DNA of 64,000 nt from CAZQIC01 sp964593555 (GCA_964593555.1 CAZQIC010000004.1:1-64000), one strand, 5' to 3'; counted from the first letter of the stretch, positions 25,734 through 34,905 are shown. Translations and numbers: made by a program. The notes: generated by a model not told the origin, from the letters alone.

Positions 25734-27128
25734 TTAATTGTTGTTTAATATTAGTTTTTGAGTATATAACTTCTCATCAATTTTAATGGTGACTAGGTAT
25801 ATACCGTTACCGAAACCTGTGGCATCCCATTTTACGGTTTGTTTTCCGCTTTGTTCATCGATGTTATTTTTCAGATTTGCTACTTCCTTGCCTATCATAT
25901 CATAAACACTGACCGAAACCGAAGCTTTTTTAGTAATGGTATAGGATATATTTGTTACCTCACTGAAAGGATTGGGATAGCTGCTAATATCGGTTCCAAT
26001 TTCCTTGTCATCTTCCACGCTCATGGATATCATTTGAACACCGTTTGCCTGTGAAACCGTTATGTTAGCGCATATGGAATCGGAACATTGTGTGTTTGGA
26101 TTATATATTGCCAGGCAAACAAGATAGTTCCCTGGTGTGCTGTATGTGTGTTGCGCATATTGAGATGTAGAAGTGGTTCCATCACCAAAAGTCCAGAAGT
26201 ACGTAAGGCCGGTTGAAGGTGTTGATGTACTGTAGAAATAAGCAGCAAACGCACTACTTGTATCAGGATATAAGCTAAATGAAGCCTGGCATCCGCTTAT
26301 TCCACCAACTGTAATATATTGGCAAATTGAATCTGAACATGTTTGTATGGAATCATATACGTATAAACATGCAAGATAAGTTCCGGGGTTGGCAAATTGA
26401 TGATATGGATATTGTTGATAGGAATAATTGCCGTCTCCAAATGTCCAGTAATAAAATAAACCACGGTTTGTTGAGTTTGGATAAAACCCAACATGATTTG
26501 CTGTGTCAGGATAAGTTGTAAATGATGCATCGCAATTTCCTGTTCCGCTGTTTACAGTTATATATTGGCACAATGAATCTGAGCATGTTTGTAAGGAATC
26601 ATATACGTATAAACAGGCCAGGTAAGTGCCCGGTGAACTATATTGATGATATGGATATTGAAGGTTTGAAGATGCCCCGTCTCCAAATGTCCAGTAATAA
26701 AATAAACCACGGTTTGTTGAGCTTGGATAAAACCCAACTTGATTTGCTGTGTCAGGATAAGCTGTAAATGATGCATCGCAATTTCCTGTCCCATTATTAA
26801 TGGTTATATATTGACAGGTTGAATCCGAGCAAGAGTAAGTGGAGTCATAAGTGTATAAGCATACCCAGTAACTTCCATTAGCATAGGTGTGATTTGGATT
26901 TGTTTGGTAAGAATAACCTCCATCACCAAATGACCATTGAGAGATTGAAGCGCCAGAAGCGGTTGATGTATTGGCAAAAGAAACAGTACTGCCGCTAGTT
27001 GAATAGTTGAAATTTGCCTGGCAATTTTGAGCCGCGGCTCTGTTCGTTGAGAATATTCCAAACGCAATTATAAAAGCGCTAAGCTTAATGAGCCTGGATA
27101 TTAGTCGTGATGTGGTTGAAGTTTTCAT
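25734..27128 (-). CDS. PKD-repeat exported protein with T9SS type A sorting domain
   Basis: The 464-aa protein has a signal peptide ending near residue 34 (FSTNRAAAQ), four PKD-like units of about 82 residues, and a type A sorting domain (about 385-464: SYPNPFSEVTNISY, VSVYDMIGKEV, GIYLVTIKI, QKLILNNN). Each PKD unit carries W.FGDG and a paired-Cys motif (CSDSxCxYITV), unusual for PKD and likely to form a disulphide at the end of each unit. Units 2 and 3 (residues 116-197 and 198-279) are close to identical, including at the DNA level. It is a T9SS cargo, perhaps a surface adhesin. A terminator follows. Confidence 0.88.
   Translation of the reverse strand: MKTSTTSRLISRLIKLSAFIIAFGIFSTNRAAAQNCQANFNYSTSGSTVSFANTSTASGASISQWSFGDGGYSYQTNPNHTYANGSYWVCLYTYDSTYSCSDSTCQYITINNGTGNCDASFTAYPDTANQVGFYPSSTNRGLFYYWTFGDGASSNLQYPYHQYSSPGTYLACLYVYDSLQTCSDSLCQYITVNSGTGNCDASFTTYPDTANHVGFYPNSTNRGLFYYWTFGDGNYSYQQYPYHQFANPGTYLACLYVYDSIQTCSDSICQYITVGGISGCQASFSLYPDTSSAFAAYFYSTSTPSTGLTYFWTFGDGTTSTSQYAQHTYSTPGNYLVCLAIYNPNTQCSDSICANITVSQANGVQMISMSVEDDKEIGTDISSYPNPFSEVTNISYTITKKASVSVSVYDMIGKEVANLKNNIDEQSGKQTVKWDATGFGNGIYLVTIKIDEKLYTQKLILNNN
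26292..26783 (-). repeat. Recent 246-bp in-frame tandem duplication inside the PKD gene
   Basis: Two units of 246 bp (82 codons) lie head to tail. Matching words such as AATGATGCATCGCAATTTCC recur at 26521 and 26767, and long stretches in between differ by only single bases. The near-identity suggests a recent duplication and a site where unequal recombination could change repeat number. Confidence 0.75.
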
Positions 27129-27331
27129 TTTATTATTGTTTCGTTTTTTTTATTTAGTTAACGATACAAATATGAAACACTTCTTTAATCAGGGCAAAAT
27201 AAAGGTTGGTTTTTATTACTTATACAAAGTATGATTTTAAATATAAGTAGTGTGAATTTTTAATAAAATTGGAATAAATAACATTTATATCATAAAAAAT
27301 ATTACTCGTTCAGATTTGATTAATTGGTGGT

Positions 27332-28207
27332 TTAATAATTGTGGAGATCAAAGACCTTGATATCCGGATAATGAGTATTGAAGTAGCCGTGACCCTTTAT
27401 TACATTGCTGGGGTAGTTTACGGGTTCACCAGTGATCTGGTTAAACAAGCCGCCTGCACGTTTATATGCGGTTAAAAACTGGTAATAACCTTCACTTATA
27501 TTCGCGATCGCAACTGCAATAGTATCGGTTGGTCCTATGCCGCTTAACTGCGTTTCGTTGGAATAAACATTATCATCAAAGGTGAGGTCGCTTAGCAATT
27601 CAAGTTCAGTCAACACTTTATTAGAACCGACAGAAAATATACGATTGATATCAAAACCTGTTCCCGAACGTTTTACATAGTAATTAATGGCATACCAGTT
27701 TTTCTCAGGCAAATCACTGAACTCAAACTCTACTCTTACTGTTGTATCGCCGGGGTTTCTTGTTATTACCGGGTACACTGTGTCAAATGGAACTTTTGGA
27801 AGCAGCGAACTTTCGGCTGTTATTTCCATTCCCGTTGCAGGATCTTTTGCATACAATGAATAAGTGCCGTAACTATATTGCAAGGTGTTTGTACTGATGT
27901 AAATGCCGGACGTTAACATATACAGAGTGTCAGTTTCTCCAAGATAGCTTACAGTAACTAATGCGTCACTCACAAGTACATTGTCTAAAAAGTTTGAAGC
28001 AACAGTATCCCCTTGAGTTGAGTTGGAAAGTGCACTGAAACTTCTTGTCAGTGCAACGATCATTGTTTGGCCGGGTATGATCTGAGATGAAACAACTAAC
28101 GTTGGCCGATGGCCTTCTATTTCAATATCAATTGGTTTTGGCAGGCATGCCGAAAGCAATAGGCATAAAACAGTAAGTGGAGGAAATATATATTTATTTT
28201 TTTTCAT
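27332..28207 (-). CDS. DUF4249 lipoprotein, partner of the TonB receptor
   Basis: The 291-aa protein has a lipoprotein signal (LTVLCLLLSACLP, Cys21) and the DUF4249 layout: PTLVVSSQIIPGQTMIVALTRS near the N-terminus, then a beta-rich middle (VLVSDALVTVSYLGETDTL) and a C-terminal segment (FLTAYKRAGGLF...GEPVNYPSNV.GGHGYFN-like, here KGHGYFNTHYPD). Its ATG overlaps the TGA of the receptor by one base. DUF4249 proteins are found behind CRD-containing TonB receptors in Bacteroidota and are thought to sit on the outer membrane as a partner; the ligand is unknown. No sign of decay. Confidence 0.85.
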   Translation of the reverse strand: MKKNKYIFPPLTVLCLLLSACLPKPIDIEIEGHRPTLVVSSQIIPGQTMIVALTRSFSALSNSTQGDTVASNFLDNVLVSDALVTVSYLGETDTLYMLTSGIYISTNTLQYSYGTYSLYAKDPATGMEITAESSLLPKVPFDTVYPVITRNPGDTTVRVEFEFSDLPEKNWYAINYYVKRSGTGFDINRIFSVGSNKVLTELELLSDLTFDDNVYSNETQLSGIGPTDTIAVAIANISEGYYQFLTAYKRAGGLFNQITGEPVNYPSNVIKGHGYFNTHYPDIKVFDLHNY

Positions 28208-30489
28208 CAGAATTTAAAATTATAAGCTACTGAAGGTATAAATCCAAACAATCCTTTTGCCTGGTATTTATATGTTCCATTGTCATTCGCAACAATTTCT
28301 ACTTTATAAGGCTGCGCTCTGTTGTATAAATTGTATGCTCCAAAATTCCATTCTCCTTCTACCCAGTATTTTCTTTTCTTGGTTTTAAGAATAAAGTTAA
28401 TGTCCATTCTGTGTGAAGGCGGCAGTACAATTGCATTTTTGCCTGAATAAATATTTAAAACATCCACATTGGAAAGGGCGGAGTTAGGCATGAAAAAATT
28501 CCCCTTTAAGGCGGTGAATCGTTGCCCTGTACTGAATATCCATACTGCGGAGAAGCTAAAACGTTTGGTAAACTCATATGTTCCTACCAATGAAAGGTCA
28601 TGCCGCTTGTCGTATTTCGCAAAATATTTTTCTCCGTAATTTAATTTATCAAATTTTCTTGTGGCCCATGATAAGGTATAGCCAACCCATCCAGTAAATT
28701 TCCCGGTTGATTTTTGTAAGAAAAATTCCAGGCCATAAGCCGCTCCTTTTCCCCTTATAAGTTCATTTTCGTAGTTGTTGTTTAATAATAAAACCGCACC
28801 TTCTTTGTATTCAATAAGATTGTTCAGCCATTTGTAATATGCTTCAACTGTTAAAAGACTTTTTATCTTTTTTATTTTTTGTACATAACCAACTGCGAGT
28901 TGATCAGATGATTGTGGTTTTACATTTTTTGTAACCGGATACCAAAGATCTGTTGGTAATGCAATTGATGAGCTTGAAACAAGATGCATGTATTGTTTCA
29001 TTCGGGAGTACCCAAATTTTAAACTTTGTGTTTCAGACAACGCATAGTTCAATGAAAACCTGGGCTCAAAGCCCCAATAATGGCAGCTGTCTCCGGATAA
29101 AGATGAGGTTCTGAATCCATAATAAATTTTAAAGAGACTATCGAGCGTTCTCTCGTGTCCGAAATAAATCCCAGATTCATTGGTAGTGATCAATTTTCCT
29201 TGCTGGGATCTTAAGTACTCCGATATTTCGCCGGAGGTATTTACTACATTGGGTCGGAAACCGTGACTAACAAATGAGTATCCGCAAGTGATATGACTTT
29301 CGGGTGATTCAAATATCTCTACATCTTCTTTTATACCAATGTCCTTTATGTTTGAGCGAACCAGGAAAGAATTTCCGGGAATATTTGCTTCAACATCGTA
29401 GCGAAATTTTGTATAAACCAATGATGTGTTTGAGAAAATTCTGGAATCAAAAATATGATTCCACCTAGTAGTAAAAGTAGTGTTGCCTAATTTAAATCCT
29501 CCTTCAAAAATTCCGGAATCACTAGGGGCGGAAGCGGCCAGTATATCATCACCATCATAATAACTAAAGTAAAGACGGTCCTTATTTGAAATTTTATAAT
29601 TGACCTTCATGTTTATATCATAGAAATAATACGGCAGTACATTTTTTCCACCATAAGCCATTTTAAAAACTTTATCAATATAAGATCTGCGGCCTGCTAA
29701 TAGAAATGACATCTTATCTTTTTTCAGTGGACCTTGAATAGTAAGTCTCGAGGAGAGTAATCCAATACCGCCATCAACTCTCCAGTGTTCCTGGTCACCA
29801 TCTTTCATCCTTATATCCATTACCGATGATAAACGGCCTCCGTATTTTGAAGGAAACCCACCCTTAATAAGCGTTACATCTTTTAATGCATCATTATTGA
29901 ACACGGAAAAAAAACCGAACAAATGCGATACGTTGTATACAACGGCTTCATCAAGCAAAATAAGATTGTCATCTCCCGATCCACCACGCACGAACATTCC
30001 ATTTTGCCCTTCGCCGCCACGCTTAACGCCAGGCATTAATTGCATTACTTTTATTATATCGGTTTCTCCTCCTATAGTTGGTATATTTTTTATTTGCTCA
30101 ATAGGAATTCTTATCACACCCATTTGTGTAGATTTTACTTGTTGCAACTGTTCATCTGCAGTAATAACAACCTCTGTGAGTTCATTTTTTACCGGAGATA
30201 GTTTAGGGTTAATCACAATATTTTTGTCGAGTTTTATTTTTTTAATAATGGGTTCAAAGCCTAAATAGTTAAAACAGATCTCGTATTCTCCGGCAGGCAG
30301 AGAGAGGGAATAGAAACCATATACGTTTGTACTTGTACCTTGTGTTGTTCCCTTTATAAATGCCAGCGCTCCAATAGCCGATTCGCCGTTTGTAGAGTCT
30401 GCAATGTAGCCGCTGATAGTAAATTGCTGCCCATAAATTTTTATTGAGCAAATAGTAAGAAAAAGAAAATAGAAGCTGAACTTTTTCAA
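28207..30489 (-). CDS. TonB-dependent outer-membrane receptor with N-terminal CRD
   Basis: The 760-aa protein has a signal peptide (FYFLFLTICSIKIYGQ), a CRD-like domain (about 22-100; GTSTNVYGFYSLSLPAGEY), a plug (about 125-235; TIGGETDIIKVMQLMPGVKRGGEGQNG, FVRGGSGDDNLILLDEA, GGFPSKYGGRLSS) and a barrel that ends in the aromatic YNFKF. It is like the receptor at 16794-19118 in order and motifs but only this one has the DUF4249 partner. It is presumably co-transcribed with it (1-base overlap). The ligand cannot be read from sequence. Confidence 0.9.
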   Translation of the reverse strand: MKKFSFYFLFLTICSIKIYGQQFTISGYIADSTNGESAIGALAFIKGTTQGTSTNVYGFYSLSLPAGEYEICFNYLGFEPIIKKIKLDKNIVINPKLSPVKNELTEVVITADEQLQQVKSTQMGVIRIPIEQIKNIPTIGGETDIIKVMQLMPGVKRGGEGQNGMFVRGGSGDDNLILLDEAVVYNVSHLFGFFSVFNNDALKDVTLIKGGFPSKYGGRLSSVMDIRMKDGDQEHWRVDGGIGLLSSRLTIQGPLKKDKMSFLLAGRRSYIDKVFKMAYGGKNVLPYYFYDINMKVNYKISNKDRLYFSYYDGDDILAASAPSDSGIFEGGFKLGNTTFTTRWNHIFDSRIFSNTSLVYTKFRYDVEANIPGNSFLVRSNIKDIGIKEDVEIFESPESHITCGYSFVSHGFRPNVVNTSGEISEYLRSQQGKLITTNESGIYFGHERTLDSLFKIYYGFRTSSLSGDSCHYWGFEPRFSLNYALSETQSLKFGYSRMKQYMHLVSSSSIALPTDLWYPVTKNVKPQSSDQLAVGYVQKIKKIKSLLTVEAYYKWLNNLIEYKEGAVLLLNNNYENELIRGKGAAYGLEFFLQKSTGKFTGWVGYTLSWATRKFDKLNYGEKYFAKYDKRHDLSLVGTYEFTKRFSFSAVWIFSTGQRFTALKGNFFMPNSALSNVDVLNIYSGKNAIVLPPSHRMDINFILKTKKRKYWVEGEWNFGAYNLYNRAQPYKVEIVANDNGTYKYQAKGLFGFIPSVAYNFKF

Positions 30490-30661
30490 GATGAGGTATT
30501 TGGGGTAAACACGCTATAATGTTTTAAGTAAGACTATTAACGGGTGTGAAAAGTTACAAAGATTCTTTAATAAAATTTAACATTTAAAGGTCCTTTCTTT
30601 TCGTGTTTTATGATAAAATAAGTGCTAAAATTCGTACTTTTAGGATAATCCAGGAAATAGA

Positions 30662-32203
30662 ATGGCACTGTTAGGATCAATTCTAAAGCGTACAATAGCC
30701 CTAAAAAAAAGGATCCCAAAGATCCGGAAAAAGGATGCATATAAAATGCAGCAGAAGGTATTGAGGGGGTTGATGGAGACCGCAGAGTTCACTGCTTTTG
30801 GAGAACATTATTCGTTTTCAAAATTATTGAATGAGACAGACCTGGTAAGTGCTTATAAAAGCAACGTTCCGGTACACGATTATAACTCCATTTTTCAAAA
30901 ATGGTGGTACAGGTCGCTAAATGGCGAACCTTATGTTTGCTGGCCAGAGCATATAAAATATTTTGCATTGAGTTCGGGTACATCCGAATCGTCAAGTAAA
31001 CATATTCCGGTTACACGCAAGATGTTAAAGGCAATTCAAAAAACAAGCGTACGTCAGATCATGTCGCTTGCGAATTACGAGCTGCCAAAAGATCATTTTG
31101 AAAAAGGAATTTTAATGATAGGGGGGAGCACCCATCTTAATTTTAATGGAAGTTATTTTGAAGGCGATCTCAGTGGAATTACCACCGGTAATATTCCTTT
31201 TTGGTTCCAGCATTTTTATAAACCGGGAAGACGCATTGCAAAAGAGCGTGACTGGAACTCGAAACTTGATGAGATCACAAAAAATGCAAAGAACTGGGAC
31301 ATCGGCGTTGTGTGCGGTGTTCCGGCCTGGATACAAATATTATTCGAACGCATTATAAAATACCATAATGTAAAAACCATTCATGATGTTTGGCCAAATT
31401 TGTTGATGTATGTGCACGGCGGCGTTTCATTTGCTCCATATAAAAATGGGTTTGAGCGTTTGTTGTCCAGGCCGCTGATATACCTTGATACTTACCTGGC
31501 CTCTGAAGGATTTATCGCTTACCAGGAACGGCCTGGAGCAGAGGGAATGAAAATGGTACTGGACAATGGATTGTTTTATGAATTTGTTCCTTTTACAGAA
31601 GCAAATTTTGATCAGGATGGAAGCATTATTCAGCATCCGGAAACTTTTACTATAAAAGAAGTAAAGGAAAATGTGGAGTATGCAATATTGCTGAGTTCAT
31701 GTGCAGGAGCATGGAGATACCTGATAGGTGATACAATAAAATTCACATCACTGGAACATCATGAAATATTGATTACCGGGCGTACCAAACATTTTTTAAG
31801 TCTGTGTGGAGAGCATTTATCGCAGGATAATATGAACAGGGCAATAGAGATGCTTGCAGAAGAATTTGATCTGGATATAAAAGAATTTACTGTAACCGGC
31901 ATTAACTACGAATCGTTGTTTGCGCACAAGTGGTACATTGGAACAGATGATAAGGTGGATGTTAACCTTGTTAAAGAAAAACTTGATGATTTTTTAAAAG
32001 TGCTGAATGATGATTACCGTGTTGAGCGCATTGCGGCGTTAAAAGATATTTTTATTGAGATACTTCCTTCACATATTTTTTATGATTGGATGAGAGAGAG
32101 GGGTAAGGAGGGGGGACAAAATAAATTTCCAAGAGTGTTAAAAGGTAATCATCTTTCTGAGTGGCAAGCGTTCCTTAAAAAGAATAATTATACCAAGGAA
32201 TGA
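30662..32203 (+). CDS. GH3-family (auxin-responsive GH3-like) acyl-adenylate/amido-synthetase homologue
   Basis: The 513-aa protein is a full-length bacterial GH3-family member. The nucleotide-binding motif SSGTSESSSKHIPVT is at about 103-117, followed by the conserved PAWIQILFERI region near 225 and the block YLDTYLASEGFIAYQ near 275, and then CAGAWRYLIGDTIKFTSLEHHEILITGRTKHFL near 350, the usual hinge. Plant GH3 enzymes join amino acids to acyl acids through an acyl-AMP; the bacterial role is not known. It overlaps lysE by 4 bases (ATGA) and is probably co-transcribed. Confidence 0.88.
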   Translation: MALLGSILKRTIALKKRIPKIRKKDAYKMQQKVLRGLMETAEFTAFGEHYSFSKLLNETDLVSAYKSNVPVHDYNSIFQKWWYRSLNGEPYVCWPEHIKYFALSSGTSESSSKHIPVTRKMLKAIQKTSVRQIMSLANYELPKDHFEKGILMIGGSTHLNFNGSYFEGDLSGITTGNIPFWFQHFYKPGRRIAKERDWNSKLDEITKNAKNWDIGVVCGVPAWIQILFERIIKYHNVKTIHDVWPNLLMYVHGGVSFAPYKNGFERLLSRPLIYLDTYLASEGFIAYQERPGAEGMKMVLDNGLFYEFVPFTEANFDQDGSIIQHPETFTIKEVKENVEYAILLSSCAGAWRYLIGDTIKFTSLEHHEILITGRTKHFLSLCGEHLSQDNMNRAIEMLAEEFDLDIKEFTVTGINYESLFAHKWYIGTDDKVDVNLVKEKLDDFLKVLNDDYRVERIAALKDIFIEILPSHIFYDWMRERGKEGGQNKFPRVLKGNHLSEWQAFLKKNNYTKE

Positions 32204-32829
32204 ATTTAGTCATTGAAGCTTTATATAAAGGATTAGGTTTAGGTTTTGCCTTGTGCATTTCCATCGGGCCCTCTTTTTTCGCTTTGATAAAAACAAGTAT
32301 TGATAACGGGTATCGCTCGGGTGTCGCGCTTGCCATTGGAATATTTATAAGTGATCTGTTGTGTGTTGCCCTTGCTTACCTGGGCGCCTCGCAGCTTTTT
32401 ATGAACCCACAGAATAAAATTTATATTGGAATTATTGGTGGAACAATATTGGTAGTATTTGGAGTGTTTTATTTTTTTCAGAGTAATCCTGCCGCTGCTA
32501 CTGATAAAAAGATAGAAATAAAGAAAGTGAATTTATGGTGGATGATGTTAAAAGGATTTATTCTTAACACATTTAATCCTGCAGTAATTATGTTGTGGGT
32601 AGCCTGGGTAGGATTAATAAGCTCTAACGAAGAGTTTAAACAAATTCATCTTATTATTTTCTTTGCGACATCATTACTCGTTGTATTATTTACAGATATA
32701 CTTAAGTCAGTTGCTGCGAATAAGATCAGGCGTTACCTTACACCGTTTATTTTAAAATGGTTAAATCGCCTAGTGGGAACCATTTTAATAATAGTGGGTC
32801 TTAATCTTATTTATAAGGTGTTTTATTAA
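32200..32829 (+). CDS. LysE-family translocator
   Basis: The 209-aa membrane protein has six likely helices and the LysE N-terminal signature GLGFALCISIGPSFFALI. It is of the length usual for RhtB/LysE amino-acid exporters. The 3' third (from about 32680) is repeated, with mostly synonymous changes, 1.8 kb downstream beyond the hipBA module, and the hipA stop lies 6 bases after the lysE stop. The substrate is unknown; export of amino acids or related metabolites is the family function. Confidence 0.88.
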   Translation: MNLVIEALYKGLGLGFALCISIGPSFFALIKTSIDNGYRSGVALAIGIFISDLLCVALAYLGASQLFMNPQNKIYIGIIGGTILVVFGVFYFFQSNPAAATDKKIEIKKVNLWWMMLKGFILNTFNPAVIMLWVAWVGLISSNEEFKQIHLIIFFATSLLVVLFTDILKSVAANKIRRYLTPFILKWLNRLVGTILIIVGLNLIYKVFY

Positions 32830-32834
32830 AGTGT

Positions 32835-34100
32835 TTACACGATCATTTTAATTTTCTCTGCAATATGGTTAGTTGTCTTCTTTGAGATCTTTAGTTTTAA
32901 GGCAAGTTTTTCCCAGCTTTGAAAACTTTGACTTATCTCATTAATTATTTTTTTTGGATTTTTGATAGAATATTCACTGGCAACATGAAGAATATCTTTT
33001 AGATTGACATTTTCGTTTTTGCCATTTATGGAGAGAAAATGTGGAGTGGTTCTGCTAAAGTTTTCGTTATAACTAAATGTTAAATCATAAGCCGGAGATA
33101 AATTCCATTCTCCCTTTTCATCCATATTGAAGCCGAAATTTTTAGTATGATCATCGACATTTCTACCCATAATGTTAAAAATCATTATTCTGAATAACTG
33201 TTCTTTTGCAGAATAATTTAAATTCAATCTGTTTAAAATGGAAAATATCTGTTCATAAGAATAAGTGTTTGGCAGCCTAAAATTCATTCCGGCAAATGCA
33301 TGTAAGGTTTGAGTATGTATTTTACGCCCATTTACACGGTCAAACCTTTTGGTCATAAAATAATAATCATTTTCAATTTTTTTTAGCTCAGAATCCATCA
33401 TAATAATTTTAGATTCTTTGGCCATCTGGTAATATGCATATTCAATTTTACCTCTTTCTTTATCTGATTGCAGTCCAATATCCCTATTGAATTTTAAGAT
33501 CCAGCTATCCTGGTCGTTTATGGGTAAATTATCTCCGCGATAAATATCGCCAGTTTTGTTATCAATATTAATCAGCACTTTTGGTTGAGCTCCACCGGGT
33601 GATGTTCCAATATGAAAAAGATTTGCCATATCATCAATATTGGCTATGGGCTTGTTATTCATTAATGATATTGATACTTCATTTAGTTTTTTTATGTTCA
33701 ATAATTGAGAATTAGTTTGCTTATGTTTTGCAGGTTTAAATTCGAGGGCTCCCATCCCTCTATTGCCTATATAAGCAAGTTTTTCTATTGGAGTAAGATC
33801 CCTGTAATTTTTACCTTCCCTTTCGAGGTATTTTGATAATAATTCAGTTCCAAATTTGTCCGGTAACGAATCTGATATGAAAAGAGGCAATCCTTTATCG
33901 GTATCAAACAATATACTGCCCTCGCTAGTGTTTTCAATTGAAGATATTATTGTTTTAGATGTAGGGTTTATTAATGGCGATAGTTGAATACCGCTTTTAA
34001 TAAAGCTTTCAGCGTATTCAAATATGCTGGTATTTTTTTTCTCGTTCCAAACAATAACTCCTGCCAGCTTTTCCCATATAATAACTTCTAATAGCTTCAT
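32835..34100 (-). CDS. hipA: HipA-family toxin kinase
   Basis: The 421-aa protein shows the HipA features: an N-terminal HipA_N part (about 5-120), the loop GTSPGGAQPK (165-174), which includes the Ser that is phosphorylated in E. coli HipA and the Lys of the nucleotide site, the catalytic loop RNVDDHTKNF (313-322) and the PAYDLT metal-binding motif (336-341). HipA kinases phosphorylate translation factors such as GltX and so stop growth. It overlaps hipB by 4 bases. The module is flanked by direct repeats of the lysE 3' end, a sign of transfer. All key residues are present, so it is probably active. Confidence 0.9.
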   Translation of the reverse strand: MKLLEVIIWEKLAGVIVWNEKKNTSIFEYAESFIKSGIQLSPLINPTSKTIISSIENTSEGSILFDTDKGLPLFISDSLPDKFGTELLSKYLEREGKNYRDLTPIEKLAYIGNRGMGALEFKPAKHKQTNSQLLNIKKLNEVSISLMNNKPIANIDDMANLFHIGTSPGGAQPKVLINIDNKTGDIYRGDNLPINDQDSWILKFNRDIGLQSDKERGKIEYAYYQMAKESKIIMMDSELKKIENDYYFMTKRFDRVNGRKIHTQTLHAFAGMNFRLPNTYSYEQIFSILNRLNLNYSAKEQLFRIMIFNIMGRNVDDHTKNFGFNMDEKGEWNLSPAYDLTFSYNENFSRTTPHFLSINGKNENVNLKDILHVASEYSIKNPKKIINEISQSFQSWEKLALKLKISKKTTNHIAEKIKMIV

Positions 34101-34411
34101 TTTTTGTATCCTCCTCTTTTTCTTTTTTTCTTTTCCTTTTCATAAATTTCCATTGGGGTTAATTCATATTCTTCTTCTTTAAAAAAAAATTCAAATTTAT
34201 CCAGCATGTTAAGTGATCGGGATATTGATATTAATGAAGCAATAGAAAAATTTCGGCCTTTTTCAATTTCTGCAATGGAGCTTCTACTCATTCCTGTTTT
34301 TTGAGCCAGTTCGGTTTGTGATAAATTAGCCTCTACACGTAAGGACTGAAGTTTTTCGCCCCATTTTCGTAATAATTCCTTATCGGAATAATTTGAATAT
34401 ATATGCTCCAT
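34097..34411 (-). CDS. hipB: HipB-like XRE-family antitoxin/repressor
   Basis: This is an XRE-type HTH protein, with the DNA-binding fold at about 15-70 (LRVEANLSQTELAQKTGMSRSSIAEIEKGRNFSIASLISISRSL). The frame can be read from a TTG at 34417, but the ATG at 34411 (MEHIYSNYSDKEL) fits better. The C-terminus is short and very basic (KKKRKRGGYKK), ending in the 4-base overlap with hipA. It would neutralise HipA and repress the operon through the inverted repeat just upstream. Confidence 0.88.
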   Translation of the reverse strand: MEHIYSNYSDKELLRKWGEKLQSLRVEANLSQTELAQKTGMSRSSIAEIEKGRNFSIASLISISRSLNMLDKFEFFFKEEEYELTPMEIYEKEKKKRKRGGYKK

Positions 34412-34414
34412 ATA

Positions 34415-34477
34415 CAAATGTACTATAAAAGAGTCAATAAATCAAGTTAATAACAATAATGACTTGTTTATAGTACA
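34415..34477 (-). promoter_or_regulatory. hipBA promoter and operator candidate
   Basis: TGTACTATAAA (34419-34429) and TTTATAGTACA (34467-34477) are perfect inverted repeats 37 nt apart, with further weak symmetry inside (AGTCA / TGACT). On the minus strand TACATTTG (34422-34415) matches the -7 consensus TAnnTTTG, with a TTG about 20 nt upstream, so one arm covers the promoter next to the start codon, as in HipB-repressed operons. The transcript would be nearly leaderless. Confidence 0.55.
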
Positions 34478-34489
34478 CTAAAAATAGTG

Positions 34490-34840
34490 CGTTCATTAGT
34501 CATGTATTGCTTACTGATATACTTAAATCTGTTGCTGCGAGCAAGATCAGGCGTTACCTTACTCCCTTTATTTTAAAATGGTTGAACCGTTTGGTATTAC
34601 TGTTCGGAACATGTTGGAAGCAAAGGATATGTCACTCCTACGGAGTTTTTAGATGAGGGGAATTCTGTTTTCTACAAATATGTCGCTCCTACAGAGCTAA
34701 AATAGTCCCAGAGGGACGATATCTTGGTAGAAAAAATAAAATCTTTAACATCAAGCCCTGTAGGGGCTATATAAGGTTTCGAACAGTAATGCCGTTTGGT
34801 AGGAACAATTTTGATAATAGTGGGATTGAATCTTATTTAA
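34490..34840 (+). pseudogene. Second copy of the lysE 3' end, truncated and split by an insertion
   Basis: 34503-34595 joined to 34791-34840 matches the last ~45 codons of lysE (32680-32829) at about 85% by eye, and the translated parts (TDILKSVAASKIRRYLTP, FILKWLNRLV, GTILIIVGLNLI) differ by one residue only (N to S). Nearly all base changes are synonymous. It ends at TAA 34838-34840, four codons before the lysE stop, and downstream similarity continues to about 34873 (TTAAAGTGTT). There is no start and no 5' two-thirds. It lies just upstream of hipB. Confidence 0.85.
34596..34790. mobile_element. 195-bp MITE-like element with inverted ends and target duplication
   Basis: The ends are inverted repeats: ATTACTGTTCGGAAC (34596-34610) and the complement of GTTTCGAACAGTAAT (34776-34790), 14 of 15 matching. 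The host sequence CCGTTTGGT is found on both sides (34587-34595 and 34792-34800), a target duplication of 9-10 bp, since the intact lysE shows a single copy at this place. There is no coding capacity. Inside are palindromic units such as GTCCCAGAGGGAC, AGCCCTGTAGGGGCT and a repeated ATATGTC..CTCCTAC..GAG unit, like small dispersed Bacteroidota repeats. Confidence 0.75.
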
Positions 34841-34905
34841 AAGGTGTTTTACTAGATTGGTTTGTTAAAGTGTTAGAGTAGGGCATTTGTTCTATTAGGC
34901 CCAAT

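Noticed and set aside
26292..26783. Long regular repeats that could be read as a CRISPR or satellite
   Set aside because: They are in frame, encode PKD units and have a period of exactly 82 codons.
32835..34905. Prophage or integrative element carrying hipBA
   Set aside because: No integrase, transposase or phage gene lies in the segment; only the direct lysE repeats and the small MITE-like element support movement.
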